In this document: in pieces, positions 22,164 through 33,470 of the stretch | How the letters are laid out: the number at the start of each line of letters is the position of its first letter | Numbering within the stretch: the stretch's first letter is position 1 | Source of the DNA: Timema cristinae | Lineage: Eukaryota; Arthropoda; Insecta; Phasmatodea; Timematidae | Direction of reading: 5' to 3' | Length of the DNA: 64,000 nucleotides | Assembly (NCBI GenBank): GCA_039000515.1 | Contig: JBCFYV010000012.1 | Coordinates: forward strand, 9,874,676-9,938,675 | Position numbers and translations under genes: made by a program | The notes under the pieces: model-generated | Database searches by the model: none | What the model was told of the DNA's origin: nothing | The model's input: only the letters and a program-made list of their open reading frames with translations

Positions 22164-23480
22164 CGGATAGGCTAGATGGTTAGTAAGACGTGATTCAAAG
22201 ACTTACATACGGCCTTGCGGGCAACGACCACCTCAATGCACCCAACATTTGCAAGAGTGAGAAAAAAGCCCATGTGGTACCCGCGTTTGCTATTCATTCA
22301 TATTCAGGTTATATAAACACCGTGATTTTTCCTAGATATTTTACTTATAAATTTATGTAAAAGTTATTATTTATGTTATCAAAATATATATATAGTCACC
22401 ATGATTCTTTTCTCTGGGTATTTACCTTAGGAACATATGTAAAGGTTATACATTATTTAATAAAATGTACTCGTCGTGATTGTTCCTTATGATATTTAAA
22501 ATAAATTCAAGTTTATTCAAGCACATGTAACGAAACGGGGGTCGTCTGGTATGGTTAATTGACGAGATTGGAGTTCGAACACTATCCTATTAAACTGAGG
22601 ATATTTCCAACTCTCCCTCCATACAAAGGGCTCATATTGTTTAAGGATAGTAGGAAAACCACCCTAATATTTTCCACGTATCTGACCGCTCGTGATGATT
22701 AAAAGTAGATTTAATAGGAATAACATGCGTTACTATTTGTTTGCATCCTGTACGGACTAACACAAAACATTGAGAAATTATAAGTACCAATTTTCCTCAC
22801 TAGATGTCACCAAATGAAAGTTATTAATAAATGAATATAAATTTGAAATATCTTAATAATTTACCCGTAAATAACAAAATATTGAAGGACTCATACAGTC
22901 ACACATGTGATACTTGTACGTTGTTTACCATATTTATTGATTTTATTTCTAGGTACACCATTTGGAGGTGAAATAATTGTGCACACATGTATTGTTACTC
23001 ACAGACAAATATTGTTTATAATTTGATATAAGGACTTTACCGTTTTACGTGTTGCATGAAAGATTTCAGTAAATCCACGCATTTTCTTGTGTAAAATTTG
23101 CCTTTCACGTCTAGAAAAGTGAATGAATAAGTCAACTATCATTAAGATTTTATTTCTTATTCTCATAGAGCACGCTCTATAGTCAATATTTGATCTGTTG
23201 ATTTTCATACAACACACTTGGTTAAAATGGTCTTCCTATGTAAGAACTGTTCAACGTCTTTTACCAAGCTTACCAACCTGACGCGTCATATGCGTTTACA
23301 GCACGGGACTGGACTTAGAAAATGTGATGAGTGTGGACAAGTTTTTAGTCGGAGTGACAACTTACAGTGGCATGTTTCATCACATAGTCGGGAGATGAAG
23401 TCATTCGAGTGTGATAAAGGCAGTCGAATATCTATTGAGAATCTCGATAATGATGAAGATTATGACCCTTGCAGGTTTTC
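22164..23480. other. unpaired centre of the giant element
   Basis: The spacer between the arms. It holds a diverged copy of the 20281-20460 module (22308-22465), a SINE-like head at 22540-22640 (GGAGTTCGAACAC), AT-rich DNA to about 23200, and the zinc-finger ORF, whose last codons run into the right arm. Confidence 0.8.
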
Positions 23481-23490
23481 CATTAATTAA
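23227..23490 (+). CDS. two-finger C2H2 zinc-finger ORF in the centre of the giant element
   Basis: An 87-residue frame from ATG 23227 (an in-frame TTG lies 9 bases upstream; ATG is preferred for a eukaryote). Finger 1: C5, C8, H21, H26 (C-x2-C-x12-H-x4-H) with F12 and L18. Finger 2: C33, C36, H49, H53 (C-x2-C-x12-H-x3-H) with F40 and L46. Both have the spacing and hydrophobic core of DNA-binding C2H2 fingers. A third finger seems to start at FECDKG (60-65) but lacks its second cysteine. The acidic tail ENLDNDEDYD follows. The stop lies in the first 10 bp of the right arm. It is the only ORF in the element with domain logic, so it could bind element DNA or be the truncated N-terminal exon of a lost larger protein. 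The intact finger geometry suggests recent coding; expression is unknown. Confidence 0.6.
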   Translation: MVFLCKNCSTSFTKLTNLTRHMRLQHGTGLRKCDECGQVFSRSDNLQWHVSSHSREMKSFECDKGSRISIENLDNDEDYDPCRFSIN

Positions 23491-26370
23491 ATGAATCAAC
23501 ATTATGAGTGAAGCTAAAAATAAACCCCAGTGCGTCCGACCGGATTTCAAGCCCTGACCTCTCCACACCCCTAACAAACCATAATAGGTGGTGAGGCGTG
23601 CAGCTGATGACCAAATTTTTTTTTAAACTAGATAGGTTGGAGTTCGAACACTGGCCTATCAAGCTGAGGCTATTTTTCCAACTCTCCCTCCAGAATACCG
23701 TGTGGCTTAGATTACGTGTGTGAACTTGTCACCTTACCTTATAAGCAGCAATATTATTTAGGTGATTGTCAGGATCAGCGGGGAGAGCATGAAATCGAAA
23801 CCGTGCCTGGTAGCGGAGTTAGGGGTTCAAACATTTCCATCGCCAAAGGCTGAATATATTCTAGGCTATTTCAAACTCTCGCTCCACGAAAATGCGGGTA
23901 CACTATCCCAAGATATTAAATACCGTGTGTGAACTCGTCACCTTACCTTAAATATTAACAACATATTCTTACTAGTTTTTTTTTTTGACAATCAACAATT
24001 AATTTACAAGCGCAATATTATTTAGGTCTTTGTCACCTGTGAGTACTTGACGTATGAATAGGGGATTCTGCCTGTTTAAAGTATATGCTGTATATCACAT
24101 GACTTGAGACGCATGAATATGTTAAATAGTGAGTATTCAGGCAGAACTTTTATTTGCTTTCTACCCTAGAATTATTTGTACTGCAGATCACCTGACTTGA
24201 CGTATGAATACGGGGTTCTGACTGTTTAAAATATCACATGGCCTGGCGTATGATAAATACTCAGCAAATTGTTAAAGAAAACCTTACATTGACTTATTTA
24301 TTATTTGTAAACTCTCCTAGAAACCTTACATTAACTAAACTGGCTTTCGATGCCATCTAGTGGGCCGATAAGCAAGCACGACAAACCCTGTACGGCAATT
24401 AAATAATATTAATATAATATTAAATATTAAATAATGTATAACCTTTACACATGTTCCTATGTTAAATACCTAGGGAAAAAAATCATGGCGGCTATATATA
24501 TTTTGATAACATAAATAATAACTTTTACATAAGTTTATAAGTAAAATATCTAGGAAAAAAATCACGGTGCTTATATAACTTTTAGATACATTCCCAGAAG
24601 TTTATTTTTAAATACCCGTTTCATATTCGATACTGTAAGTACCGTTACCCATCAGACACCTTCAACCTACCACAGAGGATGGGCCGTGTCTGCTAGATGC
24701 TCTGTTCAGGCAACAGCGGAGTACGCTTTGGCGCAGAATGAATAGCAAATGATGGTGCACAACTGGTTGCATGTACTGCCATGGCGCCGAATGAATAAGT
24801 TTGGTTTAGCAAACGGTGGTGCAAAATGGACGAACGAAACCTGCTTAATTATTACACCGTATAAATATGTGAGAGTAGATATCATAACTTTTCTATGTCT
24901 AAGATGAGGCTATTCCTATTAAAATTGGACTATACAGGAACACCCCCTCTGTCCACGTGGGTGAGATTTGAACCCCAGATCACCAAGCTGTCCAACGAGT
25001 TTTATTCACCCTGGGTTTCCCCCACCCTCCCTCCACGCAGATGAAGGTACATTCAAGCGAGGAGTCCTTTAAGGAACACAAACTCGTTGTTCTTTTACAT
25101 TATCAATAATGCATTTGAAATAAAATAAGCGTAGTTTACTCGTGGCAATATTACGGGTAATTCTTGTATATTAGAAATGGCCAGGTAGTGGATGCGTGCG
25201 AGATAGCTGTCATAGACTTTGGGCAGTGGAGCATGGACACTTTCCTACAAATTCGGGTACATTTTATCAGCATTCTACTTTACGCATAAATTTCCTATTA
25301 GTGTAAATAAATACATCCTTTTTAATAATTGGTTTCTTCTGATCCACTTTCCTACAAATTCGGGTACATTTTATCTGCATTATACTTTACGCGTAAATTT
25401 CCTATTAGTGTAAATAAATACATCTTGTTCCAACCCTCCAGATCACCAAGCTGTCCAACGAGTTTTATTCACCTCTGGTTTCCCCACCCTCCCTCCACGC
25501 AGCTGTGCGAGGAGGCCTTTGTTTTAACACCTAATATGATTACAGGCATAGGTAAGGTCAGTGTTAGAGCAACTTTTCTATCTTTAAGATAAGCTTGTTA
25601 TAGCATAGTTTACTTGCGTCAATATACAGTAATTCATGTATATTAAAATAGGACAGGTAGTAAGAAGTGGTTGTGCTAGATATTTGGTTTTAAAAGATAC
25701 ATTAGAATCTTTCACTCTCTACAGCCAAATGGATGTGTGTGCGAGCTGTCATAGACTTTGGGCAGTGGAGCTTAAACACGTCAACGTTCAACCAAAGTAG
25801 TAGCGAAACTGTCTTATAACGGTAAATTATTTGTTCGCTTGGTGTGTCTATTTTGCACGGAGCTTATTGCATGTCAGTCACACCACATAAGGTAACGACC
25901 CTGGGAGGGTGGTGGGGATCCCCGGCTCTGTGGAAATTCCAGTCCGGGGAAGGGGTGATTCCGGCCACCAGCTCCTTGCGATGTCGAAACTGGAACTACC
26001 CGGCTCTGAGTGGGTGGGGGGATTCAACTGCCTGAAAAGTGAAAGGCTGATTGCCACTGTTGGAGGTGAGTACGTCATAGAGCCTGCGGAGTACGCTTTG
26101 GCGCAGAATGAATAGCAAATGATGGTGCACAACTGGTTGCATGTACTGCCATGGCGCCGAATGAATAAGTTTGGTTTAGCAAACGGTGGTGCAAAATGGA
26201 CTAATGTGTCTCTACGCATACGCAACACAGACCTGTCCATAAGTCCCTTTGTAAATCCCGTTATTTCGGTAGTCGGCATCGACCCAGCGAAGTGGACGGA
26301 GGTGCCTGCTCGATGCTCTGTTCCACTGCCTTAAATATGAGTGAAGAATGACCCTGAGCACGGAACGAAT

Positions 26371-26441
26371 CCTGGATAGCTCAGTGGTCAGAGCAATGGC
26401 GTACTAAGCCAGAGGTCCAGGGTTTGATTTCCGTGTCCAGG
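26371..26441 (+). repeat. tRNA-like module, right arm
   Basis: Mirror of 18420-18490 with the same A box (TAGCTCAGTGG) and B box (GGTTTGATTTCC). Confidence 0.5.
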
Positions 26442-26786
26442 TGTCATATTTCAAATTTTCGTAATATGTCACTCGTGTGGTGTTAACCCTCCTAAAATAC
26501 ACCTTAATAGCTTTGGCTATTTATTCACATAGAGATAGAGATAAATTGTTTTGGAAACCAATAAATTAGCACACTAGCCAAACACAATGTGAGATTACTC
26601 TAGTCAAATAATAGTAGAATTGTTTTATTAATGTGAGACTTGTGATTATTCAGAGCACATAGTCATCAGTCTGTCCTAATTGTTGACAACACAACACGCA
26701 AATCATTCTCAAGACTTTATTGCTTTGGATTTTAATGTTGCAATAGCTTTGTCTGGGGGCTGTGACAAGTGCAATTCACAAAAACA

Positions 26787-27248
26787 CTGAAAGACAAAAT
26801 TTTCTTCCATTTCTTTATTTTCATTAATGTGTTCTAATATTTTTATTTATATATTCCCCCCTTAAAATCTTGCGGCACCCCCTGCACAGAACGAACAAGC
26901 TCACAGCTGATCTATTAGCGTAATTAGTATAGCAACCGCTTAAAACTCCGACTTCCTCCCATATTTAGTAGTATAGTCTTTTGCTATAGTAGCGCCTTAA
27001 ACCATGTGGTCATTCTTCTGAAAGACAAAATTTTCTTCCATTTCTTTATTTTCATTAATGTGTTCTAATATTTTTATTTATATATTCCCCCTTAAAATCT
27101 TGCGGCACCCCCTGCACAGAATGAACACGCTCACAGCTGATCTATTAGCGTAAGTAGTATAGCAACCGCTTAAAACTCCGACTTCCTCCCATATTTAGTA
27201 GTATAGTCTTTTGCTATAGTAGCGCCTTAAACCATGTGGTCATTCTTT
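26787..27248. repeat. 230-bp tandem duplication, right arm
   Basis: Inverted mirror of 17614-18074, carrying the same distinguishing substitution (AATTAGTATAGC versus AAGTAGTATAGC) in the mirrored copies. The duplication therefore predates copying between arms. Confidence 0.9.
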
Positions 27249-27740
27249 ATGTTACGTGCAATGATAAGCTAAATACCCGTTTTCATATTCGTTATACAGA
27301 TACAATTACCGAGGATTAGCCATTTAATTTATCTGTACTTAGTCCGCTCTTGCAGAGGGCGAGAGAATTATTAACATTGAGTCGAAGTTGTGCGGTGTTA
27401 TCGCCTATTAAGGGGTAACTAACTAATCGTGCCGTTGGAAAGGCGCTCAGTAATTTGATGGTCTCTGGTTCGAATCCAATCTAGACACGCAGATCATATC
27501 AGCACACGAATTACAAACTAACTTAGCTATAGAACAGTAAATTCACCGTGCAAACGGGCGTCGCTAAAATCTACCCTCCCTCAGTGCATCTGAAGGTACT
27601 CTCGCAAATGTTGAGTGCATTGATGTGTGGGCTTAAACTTTCATAGGGATATATTTGCGAACATTAAATTCAATATTATTCCTCCGTTGCGAGCATTGAG
27701 CGTTGAGAGCTGACTTGGGCCGTCCAACGATCTAGACTTG

Positions 27741-29376
27741 TCCCAACTTGTCTTGTCTGCCCGCCAACCTGGCGCCAGGGTTGCGACATAACACGCAATG
27801 ATTACGTCATTGGGAAAACCCAAGGTTGTTGAGGTCACGATCTATTCTTGTCTCGTGAGCCGTCAAGCTGACGCCAGGGAAAACCCCCGTTGCCCGGGGC
27901 AATGACCTCAATATCTATTCTTGTCTTGCCTGCCCGACAACCTGACGCCAGTCTCAACTTGTCTTGTCTGCCCGCCAGCCCGGCGTCAGGGTTGCGACAT
28001 AACACGCAATGATTACGTCATTGGGAAAACCCCAAGGTTGTTGAGGTCAAGATCTATTCTTGTCTCGTGAGCCGTCAAGCTGACGCCAGGGAAAACCCCC
28101 GTTGCCCGGGGCAATGACCTCAATATATATTCTTGTCTTGTCTGCCCGACATACAGGCGCCAGGGAAAAACCCTGTTGCCCCTGGCAATGTCCTCGATAT
28201 CTATTCTGGGCCGACATATTGGCACCCGGGAAAACCAGATGCCCGAGGCAATGACCTTAATATCTATTCTTGTCTTGTCGGGCCGACATACTGGCGCCAG
28301 GGTTGGGACATAACACGCGATGATTACGTCATAGGAAAAAACTCAGGTTGTCCGGTCCGAGAGCTGCGGGTGGAGGAACATTTCCAGGCATTTCGACAGA
28401 CGCTACCAAACAACCAATTTTAGTATACTTGTGACGGGGGTAGTGGCCCCTAACTGGGATTCTGAGGCCCCTGATTGTGCATAATTAGAGATGCTAGAGT
28501 TGCAACATAACACGCAATGATTACGTCATAGGAAAAACCCAGGTTGCCGAGGTTACGATCAATTCTTGTCCCAACTTGTCTGCCCGCCAGCCCGGCGCCA
28601 GGGTTGGCCGACATATTGGCACCAGGGAAAACCAGATGCCTGAGGCAATGACCTCAATATCTATTCTTGTCTTGTCGGGCCGACATACTGGCGCCAGGGT
28701 TGGGACATAACACGCGATGATTACGTCATAGGAAAAAACTCAGGTTGTCCGGTCCGAGAGCTGCGGGTGGAGGAACATTTCCATGCATTTCGACAGACGC
28801 TACCAAACAAACAATTTTAGTAGACTTGTGACAGGGGGTAGTGGCCCCTAACTGGGGATTCTGAGGCCCCTGATTGTGCATAATTAGAGATGCTAGAGTT
28901 GCAACATAACACGCAATGATTACGTCATAGGAAAAACCCAGGTTGCCGAGGTTACGATCAATTCTTGTCCCAACTTGTCTGCCCGCCAGCCCGGCGCCAG
29001 GGTTGCGATGATTACGTCATTGGGAAAACCCAAGGTTATCGAGGTCACTTGTCACCCCGGCAATCTGGCGTCAGGGTGGCGAAGGAGGAGGGGGGTCTCT
29101 GGAACAAATTACCACACTCTACCACAAAGCACCATAGCGCAAGGTTCATGCTGCTTGTTCCGGGACAGAGCCTTGTGACAGAAGAGCCTATGTTCATTCT
29201 AGGCTTGTCAGCCCTAGCGCAAGCTTCGCGCCGAGCCCTCCGTCAAACTGACGCCAGGGAAAACCCCCCCCCGTTGCCCGGGGCAATGACCTCAATATCT
29301 ATTCTTGTCTTGTCTGCCCGACATACTGGCGCCAGGGAAAAACCCCGTTTCCCGGGGCAATGACCTCAATATCTAT
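27741..29376. repeat. GC-rich repeated block, right arm
   Basis: Mirror copy of 15485-17120 with the same seven TGACGTAATCAT sites in the opposite orientation. Frames such as the 132-codon one at 28965-29363 are exact mirrors of left-arm frames and have no recognisable domain. Confidence 0.85.
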
Positions 29377-29615
29377 TAACAATCATCAAGAACCAACATG
29401 TCCAGGGTTGGTAGTCGAGGGGGAGGGGGGAGGTGGATGTGGAAAGCAGGTCAAAATTGGTGGGGGAAGGAAGATATTAATAGCAACCAATCAGAGGAAA
29501 GTAGGTCAGGGTGGGGGAATAACGGTAAAGATGTGGAAAGCAGGTCACTCAAACAGGATGTGGGTGTTTTGACCCGTTGGCGGAAGCGGGGTTCCCATAC
29601 GCCACCCTAGCTACT

Positions 29616-29740
29616 GATATATACCCGCAATTGCGCGGAGATAAAGAGTGGAAAACCATGTAGCAGAAGTAACCCTCGGTACACCTAGTGGGGGTTTTAA
29701 CCTAAATCTCCTCGCCACCAAAAACCAGACCAGATGATTT
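29616..29740 (-). repeat. SINE, 5' half, split by the giant element
   Basis: It starts with the right GATATA (29616-29621), then TACCCGCAATTGCGCGGAGA and GAGTGGAAAACCATGTAGCA, the minus-strand SINE-A body, with a worn head to about 29740. It is the continuation of 15158-15245. Confidence 0.82.
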
Positions 29741-29747
29741 TAATACC

Positions 29748-30115
29748 TCAAGGTGGGAGTGTTGGGAGCTTGAGAAAAGTCAGTGCTCTTTCAGGTTCTA
29801 TAGCAATACTTTTTTTGTAAAAAGTAAAATAAAGTATTGGTACACTAGAAACAAAGAGTTTAATATCAACATTTGTTGAATATCTAGAAAGAGCAAAGCG
29901 ACATTAGATGACCAACTTTTTAAATGAAGAGTAACAGTTGTCATTAAATTTCAGGACACCCTTGACTGATATTTAACAACTGTTGATATCATCATGTGAA
30001 AAAAAATTGAATTCTATGTTTGAACTGAATCAATATTTAATTTGATTTCGTCAATAAAATGTTATTTTGTAAAAACTAACAAAAACACTGGCTTTTTCTC
30101 GCGTCCCCTACATCC
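29748..30115. mobile_element. TTAA-type MITE, diverged copy
   Basis: Matches the better-preserved MITE at 40198-40587: the AAGGTGGGAGTG end, TGTTGATATCATCATGTGA inside, and CTTTTTCTCGCGTCCCCTAC at the other end. The tips are mutated and no TTAA duplication is clear. Confidence 0.65.
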
Positions 30116-31059
30116 CGATGCAGGTGAAAAATATTCTAATTTCATACTCTAGTGCTGGGAGTCTACTTAGTGTGAGATATTAGGTTAAATCAGTTACTAG
30201 GTCGTTTACTTATGTGATCATTTGTTTAGTAAGTGAATGCTAGCTCGATGAACTTGACTGTTACTCTATTTAAAATATTATTTTTCTGTGGCATTGTGAA
30301 GTGTCGTCATTCTTTATGTAACTATTTTTTTCGTGTATAGGTCTAACCTGAATAGAAGGAACACAATCTCTTCTCCATTTGTCAGTGTCAAATATCGGAC
30401 ACAAAACTAACTTTAAAGAAAAAAAAAAAAATCTCAAAGAAATCTAATATAATCTTCTGGATTTTTTTATATAATTCGAGCTCTTTTTATATCAATAAAC
30501 CTACATTTAGTTCCATGTCTGCTGGGCTAGAGGGGGACTCTAAACATCCAAACTCATTATTTTGGTAGTTTTCAGAGAGCCAAGAGACGTGAATAGACGA
30601 TTTTTTTTTTATATCTGTTTTATTGAATCTCCCTCGCCATTGAATAGAATGTTCAGGTGTTGTGGGATCCTTACAAACTATGGCTGCACCTGGAGAGGCA
30701 GGTAAACAGGGAACTCTCTACCATGTTCCGCTATGTTGGTTGGATTATGACCTATAGTAGGATTCTGGTAGTAAGACACTTTTAGAAAACACAAATATTG
30801 TTTTTGCCGTCAGCAATGATAACGTTTTACTATAGTATTAGTATCATGTCATATATATTGATAATATTTATCAAAAGTGTTAGCTGCAGATCACATCGCT
30901 TGATGTATGAACACATGAAAGTTGATCCAATAGCTTATCTAGCTGTCAAATAAGGGTCTTACTATTTAAATTGAACTGTAGCTACAGTAAGAGAGACGTC
31001 AGAGGAATATTAATTTGTAAGACTATAATTTTTTTGGTCAACATTTATAGCTTTTATTT
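30116..31059. other. AT-rich spacer, no gene seen
   Basis: No ORF with a domain and no repeat recognised beyond homopolymers. Confidence 0.3.
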
Positions 31060-31125
31060 TCCACAACATCTTACTAACTGTTGGGGAGGTACACTTTGTT
31101 ATCTCCCTAATGTAGTAAGGATGAG
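31060..31125 (-). repeat. degenerate SINE, part split by the Harbinger-like element
   Basis: Minus-strand SINE tail and body (ACAACATCTTACTAACTGTT on plus) up to the insertion at 31126. The rest continues at 32559-32700 with a GGATTTGAAACCCGACCTC B-box region. Confidence 0.55.
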
Positions 31126-31424
31126 TAAGGGTACGGCCAGACTGAGCGCGCGAGCGACTAAAATATAAAATAGAACACATTGGTTGTAATGGGGGGTGGC
31201 CACACTGGAGCGAGCGCGCGAGCGACTGAGCGCGCAAGCTTGAAAGATAGAACTGGTTCTATTTTTCAAGCGCGCGCGCTCGACCCGGTACAGTCTAGTT
31301 TACAGGCGCTAGGCAATATTATTGTATGTTGGTTCATTGAGTGCTGGGGAAACTTCTCATTTTGACATGATATTTGACTTTTTTCTATCAGTGATAGGTT
31401 TAACACACTTGCTATTAATGGCCC

Positions 31425-31690
31425 GGTGACCTGGCGGTCTAGGGGTAAGGTGTCAGACTTCTGTGCTGGAGGTCTGGGGCTCAATCCTCGGTCCCGGCAC
31501 AGATTTATCTGATTACTAAACCCTTCCTTCACCTCTGGCAAGACATCTTGTGAATGTGGGGAAAGCCAGGCCTCCACCGTGGTTCGGATTCCACGTTAAA
31601 CTGTAGGTCCTTCATTTCATCTCACAATCACCCTACCATTACACATTAGCGTAAGTGCGTATAACCCGAACGGGAAGTAAGATGCGGTGC

Positions 31691-31734
<44 letters not shown>

Positions 31735-31735
31735 G
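31425..31735 (+). repeat. SINE-B (first insertion), full length with AAT tail
   Basis: Complete SINE-B with a long (AAT)n tail. AATGGCC on both sides (just before 31425 and at about 31732-31738) is its target duplication. The third Harbinger-like copy (near 42400) shows the empty site, CTAACGGCCTATATTAATTG. Confidence 0.9.
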
Positions 31736-31894
31736 CCTCATTTAATTGGTAAGACCATAAATAGTATAATGTATATATGTAAACCCGATATGTTAAAATA
31801 ATTCAATATTATAATCAAAGTAGGCCTTTACAAATAAGAATCACCATTAGTTTGGAGAGAGTATGAAAAAACCACAACAATAAATAGGTTTTAA

Positions 31895-31990
31895 AAATCA
31901 CCTTCAGTTCACTGAGCCAAGATTCGAACCTTTGCCTCCTAGTCAAAAGCTATCGAGTGCAACGCACCATTCCGCCACTGGTGCGGCAAA
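31895..31990 (-). repeat. tRNA-like SINE head inside the Harbinger-like element
   Basis: On the minus strand CCGCACCAGTGGCGGAATGG is the A-box region and AAAGGTTCGAATCTTGG the B box, followed by a SINE-A-like body (CAGTGAACTGAAGGTGATTT). An older SINE captured in the transposon; the matching body is also in the copy near 43290. Confidence 0.65.
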
Positions 31991-32174
31991 TCTGATTTTA
32001 AAACACTTCAGTACAGTACCATACGCATTTCTCAATTTATTAATTGGATGCACTTCTACTTTTTTCTTTTTTATAAATACACAATATTTTCTGTAAGAAT
32101 TTTCGAGGAGCAGAGATGTACTAAGTGTGTTTGACAGATACATCATCTCTAACTAGGGGGGGGGGGGGGAGGGC

Positions 32175-32447
32175 GGTGACCTAGTGGTCTAGGGGTAAGG
32201 TGTCAGACTTCTGTGCTGGCAGCCGGGGTTCAATCCTCGGTCCCGGCACAGATTTATCTTATTTCCAAACCCTTCCTTCACCTCTGACAAGACATCTTGT
32301 GAATGTGGGGAATGCCAGGTCGCCACCGTGGTTCGGATTCCACGTTAAACTGTAGGTCCTTCATTTCATCTCACAATAACCCTACCATTACACATTAGCG
32401 TAAGTGCGTATAACCCGAACGGGTAGTAAGACGCGGTGCTAATAATA
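32175..32447 (+). repeat. SINE-B (second insertion), full length
   Basis: Complete SINE-B. TCTAACTAGGG occurs before (32146-32156, then a G run) and after it (about 32448-32458), an 11-bp target duplication. The G run between the left duplication and the head may be run expansion or assembly error. Confidence 0.88.
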
Positions 32448-32558
32448 ATCTAACTAGGGTCCGCTAATTACGCGCTCGCTCGCGCGCTCGCCAGTTTGGC
32501 CACCCAGTCGCTTACGCGCTCGCTCGCTCGCACGCTTGTCAGTCTGGCCGAACCCTAA

Positions 32559-32700
32559 GGTAGGATTTAAAGGAAATATATACGAATGTTTGAGGAAGTC
32601 GAGTGTGAAACTCTTTAGAGAAATCTACCATCAATACATCTGGTCAGGATTTGAAACCCGACCTCTCCTTCAGCCGGAAAACCACGGGCTCACTGATGTG
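32559..32700 (-). repeat. degenerate SINE, remainder after the Harbinger-like insertion
   Basis: Continues 31060-31125. The body and head are worn; GGTCAGGATTTGAAACCCGA is the minus-strand B-box region. Confidence 0.55.
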
Positions 32701-32834
32701 GATATTATTGATAAAAAAATAGTTTATATTATCATGATTATCATTATAATTTAAACTGTAATAAAGCAATTTTTCAAAGGTTTGTTTTAATGCGTTCTTT
32801 GGTTTTATTCAATTGATTTTTTTTCATTCAATCA

Positions 32835-33098
32835 CCCGCCTCGGTGGCGTAGTTGGCTAACGCGCTAGTCGTGTTGAGCTCTACTACTAAGGACGGGGAG
32901 ATCGAGGTTCGAATCTCGATCGGGTGAACTGGGGGGGGGGGGGCTTCCTAAATGGTTTTCCACTCTCCCTCCACGCAAATGCGGGTTCACTTCCTCTAAT
33001 TCAACATTCCCAATTCCTAATCCATTAACGTAATTAGTACTTAAAGCGTATAACCCGAATGGGTAGTAAGACGTGGAGCTAAACAATAATAAAAATAA
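32835..33098 (+). repeat. SINE-A, full length with 11-bp target duplication
   Basis: The head is CCCGCCTCGGTGGCGTAGTT, the B box GGTTCGAATCTC, a G run after GTGAACT, then a complete body and tail. TTCATTCAATC flanks it (32823-32833 and 33099-33109). Confidence 0.92.
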
Positions 33099-33327
33099 TT
33101 CATTCAATCGCTTGTTTCATTAGTTTAGAAACGTAATCACTTCTGACCTGCTTCAAAATTTAAATAAACAAATTAAGAACTAACCTAATTTTAGATGTCT
33201 TTTGTTAAAAGAACCAATTTATCAACAACAAAATAACTAAATTTTCCACTAAAACTTTATATTTTCCTTTTCTCCATGAATCACTTATTTGAAAGTATGT
33301 TTAGTTCGAGAAAGATCGGTCCATTAA

Positions 33328-33470
33328 TGCCAGGCCTCCACCGTGGTTCGGATTCCACGTTAAACTGTAGGTCCCTTCATTTCATCTCACAATCACCTAC
33401 CATTACACACTAGCGTAAGTGCGTATAACCCGAACGGGTAGTAAGACGCGGTGCTAATAATAATAACAGT
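33328..33470 (+). repeat. SINE-B, 5'-truncated
   Basis: Starts in the body (ATGCCAGGCCTCCACCGTGG) and ends in the shared tail and AAT repeats. 5' truncation fits incomplete reverse transcription. Confidence 0.85.

Larger units (their letters stand above)
15246..29615. mobile_element. giant palindromic transposable element, 14,370 bp
   Basis: The termini AGTAGCTAGGGTGGCGTATG and its complement at 29615 are flanked by GATATA on both sides. Positions x and 44861-x are complementary from the tips to 21268 on the left and 23600 on the right, then with a shift of about 783 bp to 22163 and 23481. The differences noticed are mostly homopolymer lengths. The known families that give 6-bp duplications include Maverick/Polinton, Dada and IS3EU. 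Polintons also have long inverted repeats starting with AG. No polymerase, integrase, protease or capsid ORF is visible, so if related it is a non-autonomous derivative. It splits a SINE, so it is younger than that SINE. A de novo inverted duplication is unlikely because of the target duplication and the unpaired centre. Confidence 0.85.
23481..29615 (-). repeat. right inverted arm of the giant element (6,135 bp)
   Basis: Reverse complement of the left arm without 21269-22053. Comparison over 25880-26040 against 18830-18975 shows only run-length changes in G or C homopolymers. Such near identity means a recent origin, gene conversion between arms, or both. Confidence 0.88.
31129..32555 (+). 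mobile_element. PIF/Harbinger-like element with two SINE-B insertions (1,427 bp)
   Basis: The termini GGGTACGGCCAGACTG and CAGTCTGGCCGAACCC are flanked by TAA on both sides (31126-31128 and 32556-32558). The subterminal DNA is rich in GAGCGCGCGAGCGACT and contains a second GTGGCCAMACTGG motif. A strong short hairpin lies at 31240-31280 (AGATAGAACTGGTTCTATTT). SINE-B copies lie at 31425 and 32175, each with its own target duplication. Between them is unique DNA with a minus-strand tRNA-like head (31895-31990). No transposase ORF, so it depended on a partner element. Confidence 0.85.

Noticed and set aside
26371..26441. Functional tRNA gene
   Set aside because: A and B boxes are good but the T arm and anticodon region are irregular, and the copy is mirrored in both arms of a mobile element.
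15246..29615. Palindrome as an assembly or chimeric-read artefact
   Set aside because: Exact GATATA duplication, a split SINE, a 1.3-kb unpaired centre and a 785-bp arm difference are not expected from a fold-back read. Read-level confirmation is still needed.
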